Below, piece by piece: positions 62,055 through 64,000 of a stretch of DNA of 64,000 bases. This DNA comes from Paracoccus gahaiensis. Its GTDB lineage: Bacteria > Pseudomonadota > Alphaproteobacteria > Rhodobacterales > Rhodobacteraceae. Position 1 is the stretch's first letter, and each line of letters opens with the position of its first letter. The translations under genes and the position numbers were made by a program. The notes beneath the pieces are model-generated. The model was not told the DNA's origin, did no database searches, and saw only the letters and a program-made list of their open reading frames with translations. The stretch is from contig NZ_SUNI01000004.1 of NCBI RefSeq assembly GCF_005048225.1, forward strand, positions 186,001 through 250,000, read 5' to 3'.

Positions 62055-63058
62055 CCGACGAGACCGCCTCCGACGACACCGGCCCCGAGGACGACACCCC
62101 CGAGGAGCTCGGCGCCACCCCCGCCGCGCCGCAGGACGACCAGCCCACCCGCGCGGGCTTCGTGGCCCTGATCGGCGAACCCAATGCGGGCAAGTCGACG
62201 CTGCTCAATCAGATGGTCGGCGCCAAGGTCTCGATCGTGACCCACAAGGTGCAGACCACCCGCGCCCGGATCCGGGGCATCGCGATGCACGGCCCCGCGC
62301 AGATCGTCTTTGTCGACACGCCGGGCATCTTCCGCCCGCGCCGCCGCCTGGACCGCAGCATGGTCGCGGCGGCCTGGGGCGGGGCCTCGGATGCCGATAT
62401 CGTGCTGGTGCTGATCGAGGCGCATCGCGGCCTGACCGACGGCACGCAGGCGATCCTGGACCAGCTGGTGCAGCTGGGTCGCGGCACCCCCGTCGCGCTG
62501 ATCATCAACAAGATCGACCGCGTCAAGGCCGAGGAACTGCTGGCCCTGTCGCAGAAGCTGAACGAGGCCTATCCCTTCGCCGAGACCTTCATGATCTCGG
62601 CCATGAAGGGCCATGGCTGCCAGCAGCTGCGTGGCTGGCTGGCCAAGACCCTGCCCGAAAGCCCGTGGCTGTACCCGGAAGATCAGATTGCCGACCTGCC
62701 CATGCGCATGATCGCCGCCGAGATCACCCGCGAGAAGCTGACCCTGCGCCTGCACGAGGAGATCCCCTACCAGCTGACCGTGGAAACCGAGGGCTGGGAG
62801 GAGAAGACCGATGGCTCCGCGCGGATCGAGCAGGTCGTCTATGTCGCGCGGCAGGGCCACAAGGGGATCGTGCTGGGCAAGGGCGGCGAGACGATCAAGG
62901 CCGTGGGCCAGGCCTCGCGCGTGGAACTGGAGGAGTTCATGGGCCGCCGCGTCCATCTGTTCCTGCAGGTCCGCGTCCGCGAGAACTGGGAGAACGAGGC
63001 CGAACGCTATGACGAGATCGGCCTGAACTTCCGCGACGGCGACGAAGGCCGCTCGTGA
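62051..63058 (+). CDS. era: GTPase Era
   Basis: Ras-like GTPase with a KH domain that binds 16S rRNA and aids 30S assembly; 335 residues. G1 [16 protein letters not shown], the switch region [10 protein letters not shown]3 [18 protein letters not shown]4 NKID in [17 protein letters not shown] domain with [20 protein letters not shown]. An acidic 33-residue N-terminal extension ([19 protein letters not shown]) precedes the G domain. ATG overlaps the rnc stop (ATGA). Confidence 0.96.
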   Translation: MTDETASDDTGPEDDTPEELGATPAAPQDDQPTRAGFVALIGEPNAGKSTLLNQMVGAKVSIVTHKVQTTRARIRGIAMHGPAQIVFVDTPGIFRPRRRLDRSMVAAAWGGASDADIVLVLIEAHRGLTDGTQAILDQLVQLGRGTPVALIINKIDRVKAEELLALSQKLNEAYPFAETFMISAMKGHGCQQLRGWLAKTLPESPWLYPEDQIADLPMRMIAAEITREKLTLRLHEEIPYQLTVETEGWEEKTDGSARIEQVVYVARQGHKGIVLGKGGETIKAVGQASRVELEEFMGRRVHLFLQVRVRENWENEAERYDEIGLNFRDGDEGRS

Positions 63059-63390
63059 GCGACGCCCGGCTGGCCGCCGGCCTCTGGGTCGCGGCCTATC
63101 GGGCGCGGCTGGCCCAAGCCAACATCCCCGCCTATGTGCTGGCGCGCGGCGACGAGACCGCCGGCGCCATCGCGATCAAATGCGCGCATCTGGACGGCAG
63201 CGCGGCCCTGTGGATGCGCGAATGGGACATGGGCACCGACACCCGCCCCTGGCTGGCCGTGGAGCGGGGCCTTGAGCGTGACATCGACGCCGCCATCGCC
63301 CGCCAGCGCGCCCGCGACCGCGACCTGTGGGTGCTGGAGCTGGAAAGCCGCGACGGGACCACGCTTCTGGATCAGGACGGGCTGTTCTGA
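63055..63390 (+). CDS. DUF1491 family protein
   Basis: A 111-residue protein of the alphaproteobacterial DUF1491 family, with ARLAAGLWVAAYRARLAQAN, then IKCAHLDGSAALWMREWDMG and RDRDLWVLELESRDG. Function unknown; it is regularly encoded after era. The start is GTG 63055, overlapping the era stop by four bases. In many relatives recO comes next; here it is rarD. Confidence 0.9.
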   Translation: MSDARLAAGLWVAAYRARLAQANIPAYVLARGDETAGAIAIKCAHLDGSAALWMREWDMGTDTRPWLAVERGLERDIDAAIARQRARDRDLWVLELESRDGTTLLDQDGLF

Positions 63391-63429
63391 CCTCTGGCCC
63401 GGCTGCGGATTGCAGAATATGCATCTGCC

Positions 63430-64000
63430 ATGAGCATCCCCCAGACCGATTCGCCCAAGGGCCTTGTCTATGCCATTGCCGCCTATGGCATGTGGGGGTT
63501 CCTGCCCATCTACATGAAGGCGCTGGCCCATCTGCCGCCCGCCGAGATCATCGCCCATCGCATCCTGTGGTCCCTGCCCATCGCCGCCGCCGTGCTGATC
63601 TGGCAGGGCCGCGCGGCCGAGGTGGGCCAGGCCCTGCGCCAGCCGCGCCTGGTGGCGATGGCGGCGCTGACGGCGATGCTGATTTCGGTCAACTGGCTGA
63701 TCTATGTCTGGTCCATCGCCAACGACCAGGCGCTGGATGCGGCGCTCGGCTATTACATCAACCCGCTGTTCAGCGTGTTCCTGGGCGCGACGCTGCTCAA
63801 GGAACGGCTGACGCGTGGGCAGTTCGCGGCCATCGCGCTGGCGGCGGCGGCGGTGATCATCCTGACGATGCAGGCGGGCAGCCTGCCGCTGGTCGCCATC
63901 GGCCTGACCCTGTCCTGGGGGTTCTATGCCTATTGCAAGAAAAGCCTGCCGCTTGGCCCCAATCAGGGCTTCACGCTGGAGGTGCTGCTGCTGGCCCCCT
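63430..64000 (+). CDS. rarD: RarD-type EamA transporter (C-terminus beyond window)
   Basis: The first 190 codons of an inner-membrane EamA/DMT-family transporter: helices such as GLVYAIAAYGMWGFLPIYMK, ALTAMLISVNWLIYVWSIAN and GYYINPLFSVFLGATLLKER are the RarD signature. The rest lies off the right edge. The ATG lacks a strong ribosome site. Substrate not known. Confidence 0.9.
   Translation, partial: MSIPQTDSPKGLVYAIAAYGMWGFLPIYMKALAHLPPAEIIAHRILWSLPIAAAVLIWQGRAAEVGQALRQPRLVAMAALTAMLISVNWLIYVWSIANDQALDAALGYYINPLFSVFLGATLLKERLTRGQFAAIALAAAAVIILTMQAGSLPLVAIGLTLSWGFYAYCKKSLPLGPNQGFTLEVLLLAP

Overview
The window is high-GC, gene-dense chromosome of an alphaproteobacterium of the Rhodobacteraceae, most likely Paracoccus or a close relative. 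Support is at family level from gene content and order: the pdxJ-acpS-lepB-rnc-era-DUF1491 run, mutY-DciA-DsbA, rpsU next to COQ9, priA divergent from a small transaldolase, xerC with DUF484, a TrcR/DUF1013 regulator, a 50-residue aa3-oxidase subunit IV and a DUF1127 protein. The genus is my inference. Nearly everything looks like core genome. I see no prophage, CRISPR array, tRNA or rRNA gene, restriction or defence island. The one clear mobile element is an IS630-type insertion sequence at about 32.9-33.9 kb.

Layout. 0-5 kb: mutY (cut by the left edge), DciA-like protein, secreted thioredoxin-fold protein, mscL, alanine dehydrogenase divergent from its likely Lrp/AsnC regulator, and a secreted protein with a Gly/Ser/Asp tail. 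5-11 kb: rpsU, COQ9, quinone oxidoreductase, RNase T2-like protein, TrcR, GlsB/YeaQ protein, succinate-semialdehyde dehydrogenase. 11-21 kb: a coupled P1 peptidase/TPP-enzyme pair, smpB, sulfurtransferase plus aromatic aminotransferase, an OmpA-type envelope protein coupled to a small coiled-coil membrane protein, ubiA divergent from rsmE, DUF1127. 21-32 kb: prmA, msrA, xerC, DUF484, transaldolase, priA, a lytic transglycosylase, a Lys/Ala-rich histone-like protein, an L,D-transpeptidase lipoprotein, an MFS exporter. 33-43 kb: IS630, NAD synthetase, an 18-repeat MORN protein, an acetyltransferase, YcjF/YcjX, hrpB. 43-54 kb: DUF2794, two I78-type inhibitor-like proteins, TetR regulator divergent from glutamate dehydrogenase, tsaC, acyl-CoA dehydrogenase coupled to a metallo-hydrolase, oxidase subunit IV, a lipoprotein, azlCD, an acetyltransferase, greA. 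54-64 kb: ETF-ubiquinone oxidoreductase, TPR protein, ispE, and the pdxJ-acpS-lepB-rnc-era-DUF1491 run, then rarD cut by the right edge.

The themes are translation and RNA quality control (rpsU, smpB, prmA, rsmE, tsaC, rnc, era), replication, repair and chromosome handling (mutY, DciA, priA, xerC), envelope and cell wall (OmpA-type protein, L,D-transpeptidase, transglycosylase, mscL, lepB) and amino-acid/electron metabolism (ald, gdh, gabD, aminotransferase, ETF-QO, ubiA, COQ9).

The most unusual signals are structural. A dispersed palindromic repeat (GC hairpin, C-run, GATATTT, CCAAGATGAAG) sits at gene 3' ends at six loci, usually between convergent genes, and one full copy is read in frame inside hrpB. 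The MORN protein is two copies of a nine-repeat block. The IS630 transposase needs a -1 frameshift at an A8 run. A strong plus-strand terminator between two minus-strand genes suggests an unannotated small RNA. A perfect 9-bp inverted repeat lies between the TetR gene and gdh. I found no clear multi-gene novel system.
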